Source: Thuidium tamariscinum (lineage: Eukaryota; Streptophyta; Bryopsida; Hypnales; Thuidiaceae). From it: a stretch of 64,000 bases of DNA. Numbering within the stretch: position 1 is the first letter of the stretch; each line of letters begins with the position of its first letter. This document shows positions 35,091-46,966 of the stretch, piece after piece. The notes under the pieces are model-generated. The model saw only the letters and a list, made by a program, of their open reading frames with translations, was not told where the DNA came from and ran no database searches. The stretch lies in assembly GCA_947034885.2 (NCBI GenBank), contig OX344758.2, positions 5,272,501 to 5,336,500 of the forward strand, read 5' to 3'. The position numbers and the translations under genes are program-made.

Positions 35091-36132
35091 ATGGCTGCGT
35101 ATCGTGAGATTGAATTGAACGTGTTCTCGGCATCGGATTTGCGAGACGTGAGGGTCTTCGGCGGCAAGATGAGTCCATACGTGGTGGCGTGGATTCACCA
35201 TGACATGAAAGCTTACAGTCCCGTGGACGAGAAAGGGAGCACCAACCCTAGTTGGAATGCTAAGCTGATGGTGTATGGCAACGAGGCCGCACTCGTGCAT
35301 CCCGACGAAGCTGTTATCTACTTCGAGCTGCACGACGCCGCGTCGACGTCCAACCGACTCATCGGATCCCTCGCCTTGCCGCTAGCCGACTTGCACGGCA
35401 ACATTGCCGCCATCAAGGAACCTAGCGAGCCCGTGGTCCTCAACCTCCCGGTATGTCTCGTGCCTGTCACTCTCTTTCTCTATCAATCAACTCTGTGCGA
35501 GAATTCACGGTTTTTAGACTCTTCTTCACAGTCTCTCATTTGCAAAGGGTGTGGAATAGGGCTATGTTTTGGGTATTCATGTTGTTAATGGGTGGCATTG
35601 TTTTTTCTAGTTTTTTTTGCTTGTGGCTGGACTGGCACCATGACGATTGTCATGGTAGATATCCAAACTGACAACAATGTACAGTTCTGGTTGAATAATT
35701 TTGTGGTTATTCCATTAAAAACGGCTACTACGACGAATGTTTTGAATATCATGCCACGAAATCCACTTCCACTTTTTTCATTTTCATCCGTCGTAGTGCC
35801 ATGTGATGACTTTGGTGAGCTATGGAGTAGAAGTAAGTCGTGAGGGCAGGTGACTGTTTGAAAATCACATCAATGTGCTCATACTACTGGTACGATTGCT
35901 TGAGCAGGTGAAAAGACCTTCGGGACGTGTACAAGGAGTGCTCAACTTCACACTAAAGATGGGAGGTGTGACCTCTGAGCCGGTGCTCTCGGAAGCACAC
36001 CACGACGAAGAAGAAAATGCAGCAGCAGGTGACCTGGCCGACGACGAGTTGTCTTGTGCTCCTGCAGGTTGTTGTGTCCCAATCCCTCATTTCCACCGAG
36101 AAAATGCGGGCACGAATGTGTTCGCACACTGA
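35091..36132 (+). CDS. Small C2-domain protein (SRC2-like), two exons
   Basis: Exons 35091-35450 and 35908-36132 (donor CTCCCG|GTATGT, acceptor TTGAGCAG|GTG, phase 0) encode 194 residues. Residues 4-125 form a C2 fold: beta strand YREIELNVFSASDLRDV, then KMSPYVVAWI, the STNPSWN motif at 50-56, and VIYFELHDAASTSNRLIGS. This resembles plant SRC2/BAP-type C2 proteins, which bind membrane phospholipids in stress and defence signalling. The position usually Asp before PYV is Ser28, and loop acids are few, so calcium-independent binding is likely. The tail is acidic and then carries SCAPAGCCVP, whose cysteines could be acylated or cross-linked. Start choice: ATG at 35091 begins the conserved domain; a non-ATG extension upstream is not supported. 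Confidence 0.8.
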
Positions 36133-36918
36133 TGGAGAGCAGCGCAAGCTTCTTACTACCATGATTTCGTGATACGTGTGAATAGTAGAGCAAGAAACCA
36201 TCGGAAATTCAGTCTGTACAGATATCATTATTCTTCCCCACAAGAGCTAGAGTGAGTGGGTGCTAGGTCTCCATTGAGCCAGCTGACCAGTTTGTAGGAG
36301 TAGTTGGAGCAGAAGATTCGGCTTTTACGTAATTTTGTGACAGTCCACACGGAGGATTCACAGGGGAGAGAAAGAGCAAAAGGGATTATTTACAAATGTG
36401 CTGTGTGATATGAGGAGAATCCATATCACACGTCCAAATGGTTTCTCACTTCTTCTCTTGATTGCCATCGGAAATGTTGTTAGTCTATTTGCCGCAAATG
36501 TCTTCTGGAGTGAAACGGACTCACTCGTTTTAATAAACGGGGATTTGACCAAAAACTTCCTTCTGGCCATGATTTGGTAGCTTCCGCTGGTTCCTGACAC
36601 TACACGCACTACATCTCGATTGTCTTGCTTGGAAGTTGGGCATGCTTAACCCTTAAACGCCAAGGTGGACATTTTGCATCTGATGAATGATAGAGAACTC
36701 TCCCCTGTATGACATAAAGTGCAGCTTCTCAGTAGAAGGGGTGGAAAGGGGAGATGTTCTAGAGTTCTTTGACCTGCAATGAGTATATTTGGCTTATTCA
36801 AAGTAGATGATGTCATATGATATCAACATACATCACTTCTATGGCCACTAATCCCTTATTTGAGGGTGAAAAACTAACGACACATTGTATCATGAATGTG
36901 CAAGAGAAAACAAATTAA
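36133..36918. other. 3' flank of the C2 gene
   Basis: Probably the 3' UTR followed by intergenic DNA. A TTAACCCTTAAACGCC motif at 36646 resembles the TTAA/CCCTTAAGCGG end of the piggyBac element at 55057 and may be a solitary remnant end. Confidence 0.4.
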
Positions 36919-37812
36919 ACCCTAATGGACCATTTGTTCTTTTAGGGGAGAACTTGGATTTTAAGCAAGTACGTGTAGTCTCAATTTTGGTGATGGTTTT
37001 TTGGAACTTTTTTTGAAGATGAAAAAATTGATTATTTTTGTGGGAATGTAATTTTTATTTCAATTGATGCTGAGGAACAAAAAATATAGCCAGAAACAAA
37101 AGTTTTGTTCAAAATTGAGGTGATCAAGCCAAAAAAAATTTCCTTAAAGATTATATTTTTGCTTGTATGGAAATTTTTGATTCGTTTTATTTGAATATTT
37201 ATGTGAAAGTAATGGATAATCTTATTTTCTGGATAATTTAAGCATCATTTTGAAAAAATAACTTGTAGGATTCATTTCTAAATGCATTTTGTACAATTTA
37301 AAAATAAATAAATTCCATGTAGTTTAATTTTCTTGCTAGAACAATCTCACCATTGGAATTAGTATATTTCAATTCCATCTTAGAAATTTTAACAATTTAG
37401 ATTTTCCTCCTTTCTAGTAACTACTTCTACTTAACAATTTTTTAAATAATGAAAATTATAGGGTTTATTCTAGAATTTTTTTCCTAGAATCTCCAACCAA
37501 TTTTCTACTACAAAGATTTAGAGCCCAAAACTTTGTAGTGGAAAACATTTAAATTAAGAAGGTTCAAAGTCAAATAATTTAGTCTTGCTATGTGAAAAAA
37601 AAAACTTGTTTTTTTCACTTTAAATGTAGTTATCTTGCAATCTATGAAATAAAAAAATTTGAAATTTTTTCCACATATTTTCATACTAGTTAGGTGTAGG
37701 ATCCTACGGTTAAATGTGCAAAAAAATAATTTTCAAATTTTTTTACTTTTTGCAATAAAAATGGTAGTTTTGAGTGTGTTTTTTGGTGAAGAAGGCCTTG
37801 GTTCTTTAGGGG
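36919..37812 (+). mobile_element. ~0.9-kb TTAA-flanked non-autonomous element, copy B
   Basis: TTAA at 36915-36918, left end ACCCTAATGGACCATTTG, right end TTCTTTAGGGG followed by TTAA at 37813-37816. Shares internal blocks in the same order with 44628-45548: CTCAATTTTGGTGATGG, TTTATTTCAATTGATGCT, TTAATTTTCTTGCTAGAACA, CACCATTGGAATTAGT, GGATCCTACGGTTAAATG. Noncoding. Confidence 0.6.
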
Positions 37813-38800
37813 TTAAGGTGAATTTTTTACACCAGGGTAGTCACACTTTCATGGAGAAGCAAATTTTTTTGAAGAATGAGAAGTTGGTGAGAGAAATGAG
37901 GAGCTAATGGATAGCTATTGTGCATGAAGAAGGAGACACCTCTTTTAGTGTTGACTATATGAAGAATCAAATCTCAAGGATTAAATTACTTCAAGATGGA
38001 TGGTGGTAATCATGCACAATACAAGGTCCTAATTGTAGTGGTTCAAGGGATCTTACTACCTAAGTAATTGATTGAAGGAATGACTAATTAAGTGAAATAT
38101 AGAAGCGCATGATTATAAAATCTTCAAGAAATTTTTCACAAGTGTTGTTTCTTCATCTCCAGAGGACAACAAATGGCACTCTAATTTTTCAAGGAATGGC
38201 TTACTTGCCTATTCCAAACAACCAACTAGGAAAAGCTACGAGCACATTCTTGGAGAATTAGAACAGACTTGAAGAAGGCATGATGACCCCTATTGATCAA
38301 ATATTGTATTTGTGCAAAAAAATATATGTTGGAATGTATGAACATTATTCAATGAACTACAGGACGGCTAGGGAGCCAACACTTTGAAAATTTGTAGAAA
38401 TTACATATTGTATCCGAAAAATCTATTTTTTTTTAATATTCATGATTTTCACTCGCTAATAACTAGAAAAATATCATTTTTAGAAAACGTTGCCTCCAAC
38501 TATGCTGAATTCCTTATTTGGACGGTTTTGGGTGTTTCCACTGTACTCCTACCTTGGTTGAACACAGGGAGCGTAAAGATAATGAAGCACTACAAGAGCA
38601 ATAAAACTGATCATCAGAATTCATGCCAAGATCTTGTGCCTTGAAGGAGAATTTCATTTTCCCAGTTGTAAGAAGAAATTAATGGGAGACAGCTTCAACA
38701 GAGCGCCCACTTATACAACAACCTAACCCAAAATTGAAGAATTCAGTTGAAAACTGTTTTCGTTGATGTATATCCAATGTTATCATTCAGCACCAATGGA
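37813..38800. other. Intergenic and 3' flank of the sigma gene
   Basis: No supported gene. The last ~100 bp before 38800 is likely the 3' UTR of the minus-strand sigma factor gene; the C2 and sigma genes converge on this interval. Confidence 0.5.
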
Positions 38801-41800
38801 TCAGATGCCTTTCACATCTAGATACTCCCGTAAAATGCTATTCCGATCGGGCTGCCTGAGCTTGCGCATGGCTTGAGCCTCAATTTGTCTTATCCTTTCT
38901 CGACTTAATTTGAAAGTAAGGCCTATTTCCTCTAAAGTCCTGGATAGTCCATCGTCAAATCCAAACCGCATTCGAAGAACGTCCCTCTCTCGCGGACTGA
39001 GAGTGCGTAACACTCGCTCTACATCCTGTTTCAGCAATTGCTTCACAATGCCATCCTCAGGTGACTCGACGCCTTTGTCAGCAACCAACTCCTGCGAAGA
39101 CGAGGACTTTGAATCAGAAAACGGAATCAAACCAGAAGCTTACACGAATCAGGACAAGGCAAAAGAATTCCAACATGACAGTGAACCTCATCAAAGTGTA
39201 ATACTTGACAGTGATCATAAACCCTAGATTCGTGGTTTTGAATGACCAAATCGACTGATCATAATATGAAAAATGTAGTTCAGATGAGGCCAAATTTTGC
39301 ATCACCAGAATCAGGTGAAGAACATTGCAAGTGTTGGTCGGAAAATAAGTAGAATTGGACACAAGAAGCCTCCATATCAATGCTAACAGAACATGAGGCC
39401 CAATTCGGTCCTTAATAGGGCTTAAGTTTGAAACCATACCCCAACCATGGTGGTTCCCTCTTCGAAAATGGTCCGCTCCATCGAAGTTGGGGCCCTAGCT
39501 GCTTTCACTATCGTTTGCAACTTTTCCACACTCAGACCAACCAGCTCAGCCACTTCTTCATCAAGGGGTTTCCGCCCATGCTCCATAACCAATGCCTTTT
39601 TAGCTTTGTTGATACGTGAGATGACTTCATATACATAAATCTGAAAAAAACAAACCAGGAGATTACATATAAGATTTCATAGCCATATGTCAGCAGCAAA
39701 TCAAAGTGTTCGATATATATGGATGAACATGCTCTTGACATAGAACCACAACAAAACTTTGATTTTCATCTGACTGAGGCGATCTTTTGAATTGAAACTT
39801 CCACGAGTAAAAACAAAAATACTTCCACACTGAGATATCGTAACTTTAACATTGTTCTACTAAATGAGTTCAATACTAGGGGCATATGACAAGTCAAAGA
39901 GAAACTCACTGGTAAACGAATAGTCCTGGATTGATCCGCAATGGATCGTGTGATGGCCTGCCTAATCCACCAATATGCATAAGTACTAAACTTAAAACCC
40001 TTGTCAGGATCGAATTTCTCAGCTCCCCTTATCAACCCCAGGCTTCCTTCCTGATCCAAAGAAGCAAAGCATATAAACGCCAATTCAAGATAAACATCCA
40101 ATCATGTCAAGGAATTCATTAGCAGGTTTCGATTGATGTATTAGAATAAAACATGTTTCAAACAATGCATGCGTTAACATTATACTGGAAAGTCAACCAA
40201 AAGTAGAAGAATTCAGGGTTGAGAAGAACATATGTGTATATATGGAGATATTTGGTATCAGACCTGAATTAAGTCTTGAAAAGTCATGCCTCGACCCTGG
40301 TAGTCTTTGGCTATGGAGACAACCAACCGCAAATTTGATTTCACCATCTTCGCCTTCGACAATCGGCCCTCTTCAACTCGCAATTCAAAAGCATTCTGCT
40401 CCATTCCCACCGCTCGACACCACTCACTTATGGTGGGTTCCCTTCCTACCTCTCGCTTAAGATCAGCTTTCACTTTCTCCAATTTCAGAAGATCCTGCTT
40501 GACAGAAGGAGGTCAGTCTAAGATCATCCCATTTACGAGTTCAAGTTGCCTCAGCACAATACATACATAATGCCTCAACCTCTTCAAGCATCTCATCATG
40601 TAGCTTAACCCCAAAAGGAACAAGAGGCCCAAATTCGGCCTTTTTCGTACTTCAGCCATTTGCGGGGGGGCATATCGGCATTACCTATTGTTCAATCCTC
40701 TTAATTTACGACCAACACATGCACTGTTCTTCACTGGTCATGTACAAACACTGAAATCTCGATAAGTTAATATCGCCAAACTTTTTAGGATATGCAATAC
40801 TCTAGAAAAATAATTTCCAAAAAATGGAAAGAGAATCCTCACCTGAATCTTTCGAGATAAAGCAACTTCTTCAAGTGCTGTTAGCAGCTTGGTTTTCCCG
40901 ATGTCACGCAGATAAGCACGGACAGGGTCCGAAGGAACCTGCGAAATCTGGAGCTTCTTCGGCTTCGGCGCAGCAGGTGCAGCAGCAAGGGCAGTGGCTA
41001 CTTTCTCCGCCTTTACCAAGGCTCGCTCCCGCCTCCTCACCCTTTCTCCTTTGCGCTTCGATTTGACTGTAGTGTCGACACGAGGCAGTCCGTCGGCTGC
41101 AATCCCCGCGTTCATGAAATCTACAAGCCTGACGTGTTTTAATCAGCTTCACACTTTTCTATGTATTTCTTTAGTGTAATGACTAAACCCCCATCTTCAT
41201 CATGTTACATTCTATACCCAAATTGAGCACTTGAACATGGCAGACCGTCTCAAGCATAATCTATACCAGATATGCCCTTGACCGCACACCCCAGATTCCA
41301 AACGATTTGGCAAAGTTCAAAATTGTCAACTAATTTGAAACCATTTAGTAACGAACATTCAATACTTTTTTGAAAGCAATGGCTTCCCCTACACCGCACA
41401 TGCACCACCCGTCCACTGCACATAGTTGTTCTCACGGGCCTTGTTCTCACTTGCTTCGAGAGTAAAAGTTGATCACATAAAAAGCTAATTGCAATTCTAC
41501 ATTCGATGATTGTGTGTGTGGAATTCACAAGAAGGGAAAAACATTACTGCAAAAAATTCTAGCAACCAAATGGCATGCCTACCCTAGTTCGGTTTAGCCG
41601 ATGATGGACAAGGCTCATTAAAACGAAAGACCATTCAGCATTCCTCACAAGCCAAGCCTTGGATATTGCTTCGTTCAAAACTAGTACCTGCATCCTCCTC
41701 CACTTCAGTAATAGAAGTGGTGCCCTCAGCCTCCCTTACGAGAGAGGATACACATCCCAGGAGCAATTCAAGATGCTCAACAAAACCCTGCTCGGCTTCC

Positions 41801-42796
41801 AGCAACGCAGACTCTGCATCATAACCGGCCCGGAAGGAATGCTCCATATCGCTCAACCTGGCCCTCTCCAGGCGCAGTAAGTCGATTTCCGAAGGAAACT
41901 CCACGTTCTCCTTCACAATTGCTTCCTCCGCATTCGAAGCGCTTTCCTTGCTGCCCAGCCAGCTCTTCGAAACCAAAATTGCACCGACATTCAGAGATTG
42001 TTTGTGCACCGACCTCGTGGTAGGGCAAGGTGACAACCGCAGTTTCATCCTGCACAGAAAGAATCCAATCTTCATAAGCCCTTCCGCCAAACCAGAACCA
42101 TCAAGCAGAAAATGAAATCTTCACTCCCACAACCACATCGATAAAACTAGAAAATCTTGCACAATGAGTACACAGGAATCCAGTCTCCATTAGCCCTTCC
42201 ATTAAAGCAGAACCATCAAGAAGAGAACGAGATCTCTACTATCACAGACATTGAAAACGCTAGAAATTCTTGCACAATGAGTACAAATGGCTTTCAGAAT
42301 GTAGACCTGAACATCAGAACTCACGTGGATTTTAGACATCTGAAACATTGAGCCCTGGTAGCATTTGCATTCGTATCTAAGTAATGCACTCATGGGTGCG
42401 TTGGAATCCTGTTTCATTTATTCACAAGAATTTTAAAGCTCTGGCTATTCAAATTACACCAACTACGCTACAAGCGTCGCATTTAGTTGTGGTTAGCTTA
42501 GAACAAGCAATTCTCGAGTGGTAAAACCCTTATCCAAAACCCTACCACATAACCCCTTTCCAACAACTGGAAACACAAAACCTCTCCGAAAGCTCTCCAA
42601 AACCTTGAATTCCACACAAGAGACGTGCCGAAACGCACCGCAGAGACGCCATTCGCCGTCCGCTACCCTTCGTCTCCCGCATTACACACTCCACGCCGCC
42701 ATTACTGCAAGTAGCATTCCCATCCTGTGCTAGAGGTACGACACCTGCTGGGCCCCCCAAGGGTAGCAGACCGCAGGCGGACGACACGGCCACCAT
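38801..42796 (-). CDS. SIG: Plastid-type RNA polymerase sigma-70 factor, seven exons
   Basis: Exons (minus): 42546-42796, 41688-42049, 40843-41120, 40264-40494, 39910-40050, 39440-39640, 38801-39091; all junctions GT-AG and in phase, giving 584 residues. Residues 1-84 are rich in Ser, Ala, Cys and Arg, fitting a chloroplast transit peptide (first exon is the least certain). Residues ~268-297 are region 1.2 ([20 protein letters not shown]). Region 2 spans ~346-421 with [36 protein letters not shown] and [20 protein letters not shown] (core binding, -10 recognition and melting). Region 3 is ~422-488. Region 4 is ~509-570 with [18 protein letters not shown] and [19 protein letters not shown] (-35 helix-turn-helix). 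It should direct the plastid-encoded polymerase to psbA/rbcL-type promoters. Closest in feel to the SIG1-like land-plant group; exact subgroup not assigned. An atypical step is the short linker [13 protein letters not shown] before region 4. Confidence 0.93.
39262..39415. repeat. Decayed copy of the CBL-intron miniature element, in sigma intron 6
   Basis: Within the intron 39092-39439. Matches 50150-50340: TGATCATA, GCATCACCAGAATCA, GAAGAACATTGCAA, AATTGGACACAAG, AAGCCTCCATAT, GAGGCCCAATTCGG. The terminal CTCCCTCC repeats are not preserved here. Confidence 0.6.
42061..42290. repeat. Tandem duplication in sigma intron 1, 115-bp unit
   Basis: GAATCCAATCTTCATAAGCC at 42061 recurs as GAATCCAGTCTCCATTAGCC at 42176; the two units share CAGAACCATCAAG and CTTGCACAATGAGTACA at the same offsets. 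About 15-20% diverged. Lies just upstream (in transcript sense) of the exon-2 acceptor. Confidence 0.75.
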
Positions 42797-44260
42797 CGCC
42801 AAGTTCTAACTTAGACTAGTCTCCCACTCTATATACTCATCGGACAAAAACCAAAGCTACCGATTTCGGCGGTGAAAGAGGAATTCGTAAAGAAGGGCGA
42901 CGTGTGGAAGGGGGATCCTTGACGAAACTGAAGCTATTGGCGAGCGAGCGAGCGAAGAACAGGAAGGTAGCGGTGGAGCAACGAGCCAACGAGGTGAAGA
43001 GGAGGAGCAGGGGTAGTGTGAATGAGGTCCTTATTAGACGAGTCTGGCGGGCATAGATTTCAGGATCCACTCTTCTCGGTACATGGGAAGTAAAATTCGT
43101 AGATTCGCAAGGGGGCATGGATTTGCGACGCAAGAGATACAGGATGGCTATCAAAATCTTTGAAATGAAGAAGGGGAGTACATTTGGAAAACTGAGAAAT
43201 CTACCAAATAAGATTCAGGGCTAATACTCTAAATAGGGGACTCATACTAGTTAATCCACATTCCACACTAAATAAATATCTATCTTTGTTGTACATCAAT
43301 AGTTATTGAAGTATGTGAGCCTACATTACGTTTTAAACATCAAAGATTTTCTAAAATAAGTCCCTTTAATTTTTTGGTCCCCTTCATTCCCCTATTCAAT
43401 GTAGTAAGTCTAGGTGGTAAGGTTCTATATCATACATGTATAATAGATACTAATTCCAATTGAGTATAGTATTTTTAATTATAGATGTATCTTTATTACA
43501 TTTTATTAGTAATCAAAAGAAGATTTCAATTTACTTTAGCATATATTATTTGCAAGCACATTATATGAAAAAGTTATTAGTTTTTAAAGTATTGTCCCTA
43601 GGGAACTAAACATCAAAACAAGATTCGAGAGATTTTCATGTTTTGATTGTATATATGGTGTGTAATCAATATCTAGGTTTTTGTATATACCTAAGTGGTT
43701 GTCAAAGCTTAATTTGAAGCATGAAAATTTTGTCAATAAAAGAGACATATTAAGTATGAAAATTTGATAAGGAATTTTGACACTTCTTGATTGTGTAAGG
43801 TGAAAAACTAGGAAGAAATAAGGGAGCCGCTTTAAAAAACCATCCTCAAAATTTAGTCCCTTCTACAACATTTTGAAAGAATCTAAGAAATTCACCATTC
43901 ATTTTATGTGGATTGCTTGGCCTTAAAAGTAAGTTGATGTTTTAAAAATCCAAAGGTTCAATTTCTATTCATCCATCTAACTCTTATGCCTCCTAATGCA
44001 AAGAATGACTAATTATCCTTTTATTTTTAATGTTTGTAAACTCTAGTGATGATTTTAAATTGGAACTTATCTAGTCATTTGGTTATATTTATTTCTACAT
44101 TAACAAATGTAGGTTGCACTTGGTGTAAATGGTCACACAGATACAATTTGACTATGGAATCATAAGGCTAAAGAACTAAAACAATTAAATGAAGACATGA
44201 CATAGCCCAATGCATTCATGATGCTACACTATCCCCTAAAAAGATGGCTACCTCTACCAT
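42797..44260. other. Sigma gene 5' leader/promoter, then AT-rich DNA
   Basis: The minus strand between 42797 and about 43150 is pyrimidine-rich, as expected for a plant 5' leader and proximal promoter. The open frame 42837-43154 there has low-complexity Leu/Ser/Pro composition and is not called. Beyond 43200 the DNA is AT-rich without features. Confidence 0.45.
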
Positions 44261-44261
44261 A

Positions 44262-44520
44262 AATTTCCTCATCTTCTAAAAATTGAGAGCCATTGATTTT
44301 TGTTAAAAAAATCTACCCCTCCCCCTTCCTCCTCCAATGCTATTATTCTTACAAACCAACTTGGGATATGGATATGGAATATTGTATAATATGGATACAA
44401 TGCGAACATAGATTTATATGGAATATTGTTTAATACAAATATGGATACAATACGGATTTGAATATGGATATGGACTTTGGCATATATCCCATATAAAATG
44501 CCAAACCCCATTCCACTTGA
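44262..44520. repeat. GGATATGG-type imperfect repeat patch
   Basis: Repeated steps of GGATATGGATATGG, ATGGATACAATAC and TATGGAATATTGT, preceded by a C-rich tract and AATTGAGAGCCATTGATTTT. The same combination (ATATCCATA steps, poly-C/G tract, GGCTATTGATTTTTCTT) recurs inverted at 62120-62340 and 62730-63010, indicating a dispersed repeat family. Confidence 0.6.
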
Positions 44521-44627
44521 AATTTACAAATAGGGTGGGATGGGTGGATGGATGATTTCAAATTAATTTAATTTAAACTATTTTCTTAGCTCACCAAGGG
44601 GGTTGGGAGGTGGGGTTGGTTTCTTAA

Positions 44628-45548
44628 CCCCTAAAAGCCAATTGTCCCCTTGGGGGACAATTTGGAGTTCAGGCACATTCCGATGACCTCAATTTTTAGT
44701 GAAACTTTTTGAAACTTTCTTATAAGATAGGAAAACTAATTAGCTTCATGAATATTTTTTTATTTCAATTGGTGCTTGGGAGTAAAAGTTATATGACAAA
44801 AAGCCCAAATTTTAACTCGGCGGGCAGAAAAATAAATTCACAAAAACTTGAAGTTAAAATTTTTAATTTTTTAATCTTATAGATTATATTTTTGTCTATG
44901 TGTGAAGCTTTGATTCATTCCATTTTGGATTAGTTATATGAAAGTTATGAACAATCTTGTTTTTTGGGCAGTTTGAGCATCTTCGTGAAAAAATAACTTA
45001 TAGGATTCATTTTTGAATGCAATTTTCACATTTTTTTGGTAAAAAATTGCTTGACAATTTTAAATTTTCTTTCTAGAACAATCTGACCATTGGAATTATT
45101 GTGTTTCAATTCCATCTTAAAGCTATCAAGATTTAATTTTTCTTTTAATCTTGGACCTACCTCTATTTAATAATTAAAAAAAAAATGAAAATCAAGCATT
45201 TTAAAAAAAAAATTTATTTTGTAGACTTTCAATTCAATTCTTAGGCACAAAATTTTTTTAATTCAAAATCCATAGTGCAAAGAAATTCAACAAATGGCAA
45301 TCAAAGTCATCTAAAATTATAGGAGAATGTTTAAAAAAACTATATTTCTCAACTTTGAATGGTCATATCTTCCAATCTATACAGTTAAACTTCCTGAAGT
45401 TTTTATCACATGATCTCAGACAAACAAAGTACAAGATCCTATGGTTAGATTCTATAAAAATATTTTTTTTGTTCTTTTGGATGAATGCAACAAAAATGGT
45501 GGTTTTGAGTGTTTTTTCATAGAAAAATGGCCTTGGGGCCTTCAGGGG
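44628..45548 (+). mobile_element. ~0.9-kb TTAA-flanked non-autonomous element, copy C
   Basis: Left end CCCCTAAAAGCCAATTGTCC directly after TTAA (44624-44627); right end GGCCTTCAGGGGG followed by GTAAT (TTAA lost). Internal blocks agree with 36919-37812 and, inverted, with 5455-6037. AT-rich, noncoding. Confidence 0.6.
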
Positions 45549-46966
45549 GTAATCAAATTTAAAAAAAAATTTAGTCACAATTTTGAGTACCCACCCAAAA
45601 GAGAACAATTGAGCCATGAAATGAAGTGGGAGAATAACAACCACAAGTATTGCTTTATATAATTTGCATGTCTTTTCACCACACTACTTGCAATTGTATT
45701 GCAGTATATTTAATAAAAATATAATAAATGGATTTAATATATCTAAATGGAAAGTTTTGAATCATTCAATTTTGATTAATGAGTCAAAAGTTATGAGGAG
45801 TTTTAGTTTGTGGTAGTTTGTGGGTAGTTATAGTATCTCTAGTCTACAAAAAAGGTTTGAAATCCTTTATTTAATTTGACTTTTAATATTTTTGAAAAAA
45901 AATAAAAACATTAGGTATAGGTTATTTGTTTCAGCATTACAACCATTGGAATTGGCATTTTTCAATTGCATAAATAAATTGTTAATAATTTAATATTTTG
46001 GATCATACTCTATTTTTTTCTACTTATTATTTTTTTCTTATATACTGTACAATTCCAAATGATTTGAAAATTTTCAAGTACATAGATAATTTGCTTTGAA
46101 GAACAAATCCAAAGAGTGATCACCATTTTGGACATTTTTTCATACAAATAAAACCATCTCAAATGCAATTGCCCAATTTGTTGAAGGCTTAAAAAAAGAA
46201 TATTTTTCAATTCAAATGCTCATATCTTGCAATCTACAAAGTGTGAATTTGTAAAAAAAATTCTACATCTTCTCAAACCAATTTACTATAAGATCCCATC
46301 TGACAATTCCCTATATGCAAAGAACATTTTCAAAACTAAACAAGTAAAATGAAACATGAAAAATATGTGGTAGAAAGAAATGCACACACGACAATGTGGC
46401 ACAGATGGAGTGCTAATTTGACCTTCATCCTTGGAGTCAGTTCTCTTAAGAATAACAAAGGAATTGCAACTAAAAATATAATGACCAAAATCTCTTCGAT
46501 TCCTCTAATGTTGACGTGGAAGGGCAAAACTACCTATCATACACTTGGTTTATCATACACTTGAAAAATAAATTTTCAAACTTAAACTCAATGAATGCTG
46601 CTCACCAAGATTCGGTTGCTCTATTACCATTCTATAGCTAAATCTTGTTACACCCCTTCCCAAAGTGCTCTAATACCTGTGATTGGCTCTACCATATTGT
46701 ACAGTCCAGTACAACTCTAACTTTGCCCCAACAAAACACTTCAAATATAACAAACTAATGGTACACTTCCCATTCAACCAGAGTATTATCAACAGATCCT
46801 CTTTCAAGCTGTCCTGAAGACTTTTGAGTGACGAGGTGCTTCCCCTAGAAACTACAAAAATTAAACAACTCCTCTCTAAGTAATCCAACCTGTCCAAACT
46901 CGACGTTGGGTTCTCAACCAGAAAGATCAGAGCACTCTCAAGACTCCCTGTTGAAACTGTCTACCA
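45549..46966. other. Fragment of the TTAA family, then CBL 3' flank
   Basis: 45740-46310 shares blocks with 23190-23760 (GAGTCAAAAGTTATGA, TTGTGGTAGTTTG, GTACAATTCCAAATGATTTG, CATATCTTGCAATCTAC), so it is a truncated copy of the family. 46330-46966 has no recognised feature and probably includes the CBL 3' UTR. Confidence 0.5.

Noticed and set aside
42837-43154. 105-residue minus-strand frame upstream of the sigma gene
   Set aside because: Composition of a pyrimidine-rich leader (Leu, Ser, Pro, Phe); no domain and no good link to the sigma exons.
44262-44511. Open frames with Tyr/Ile/His repeats here and at 62121-62986
   Set aside because: They are translations of GGATATGG/CATATCC repeat patches.
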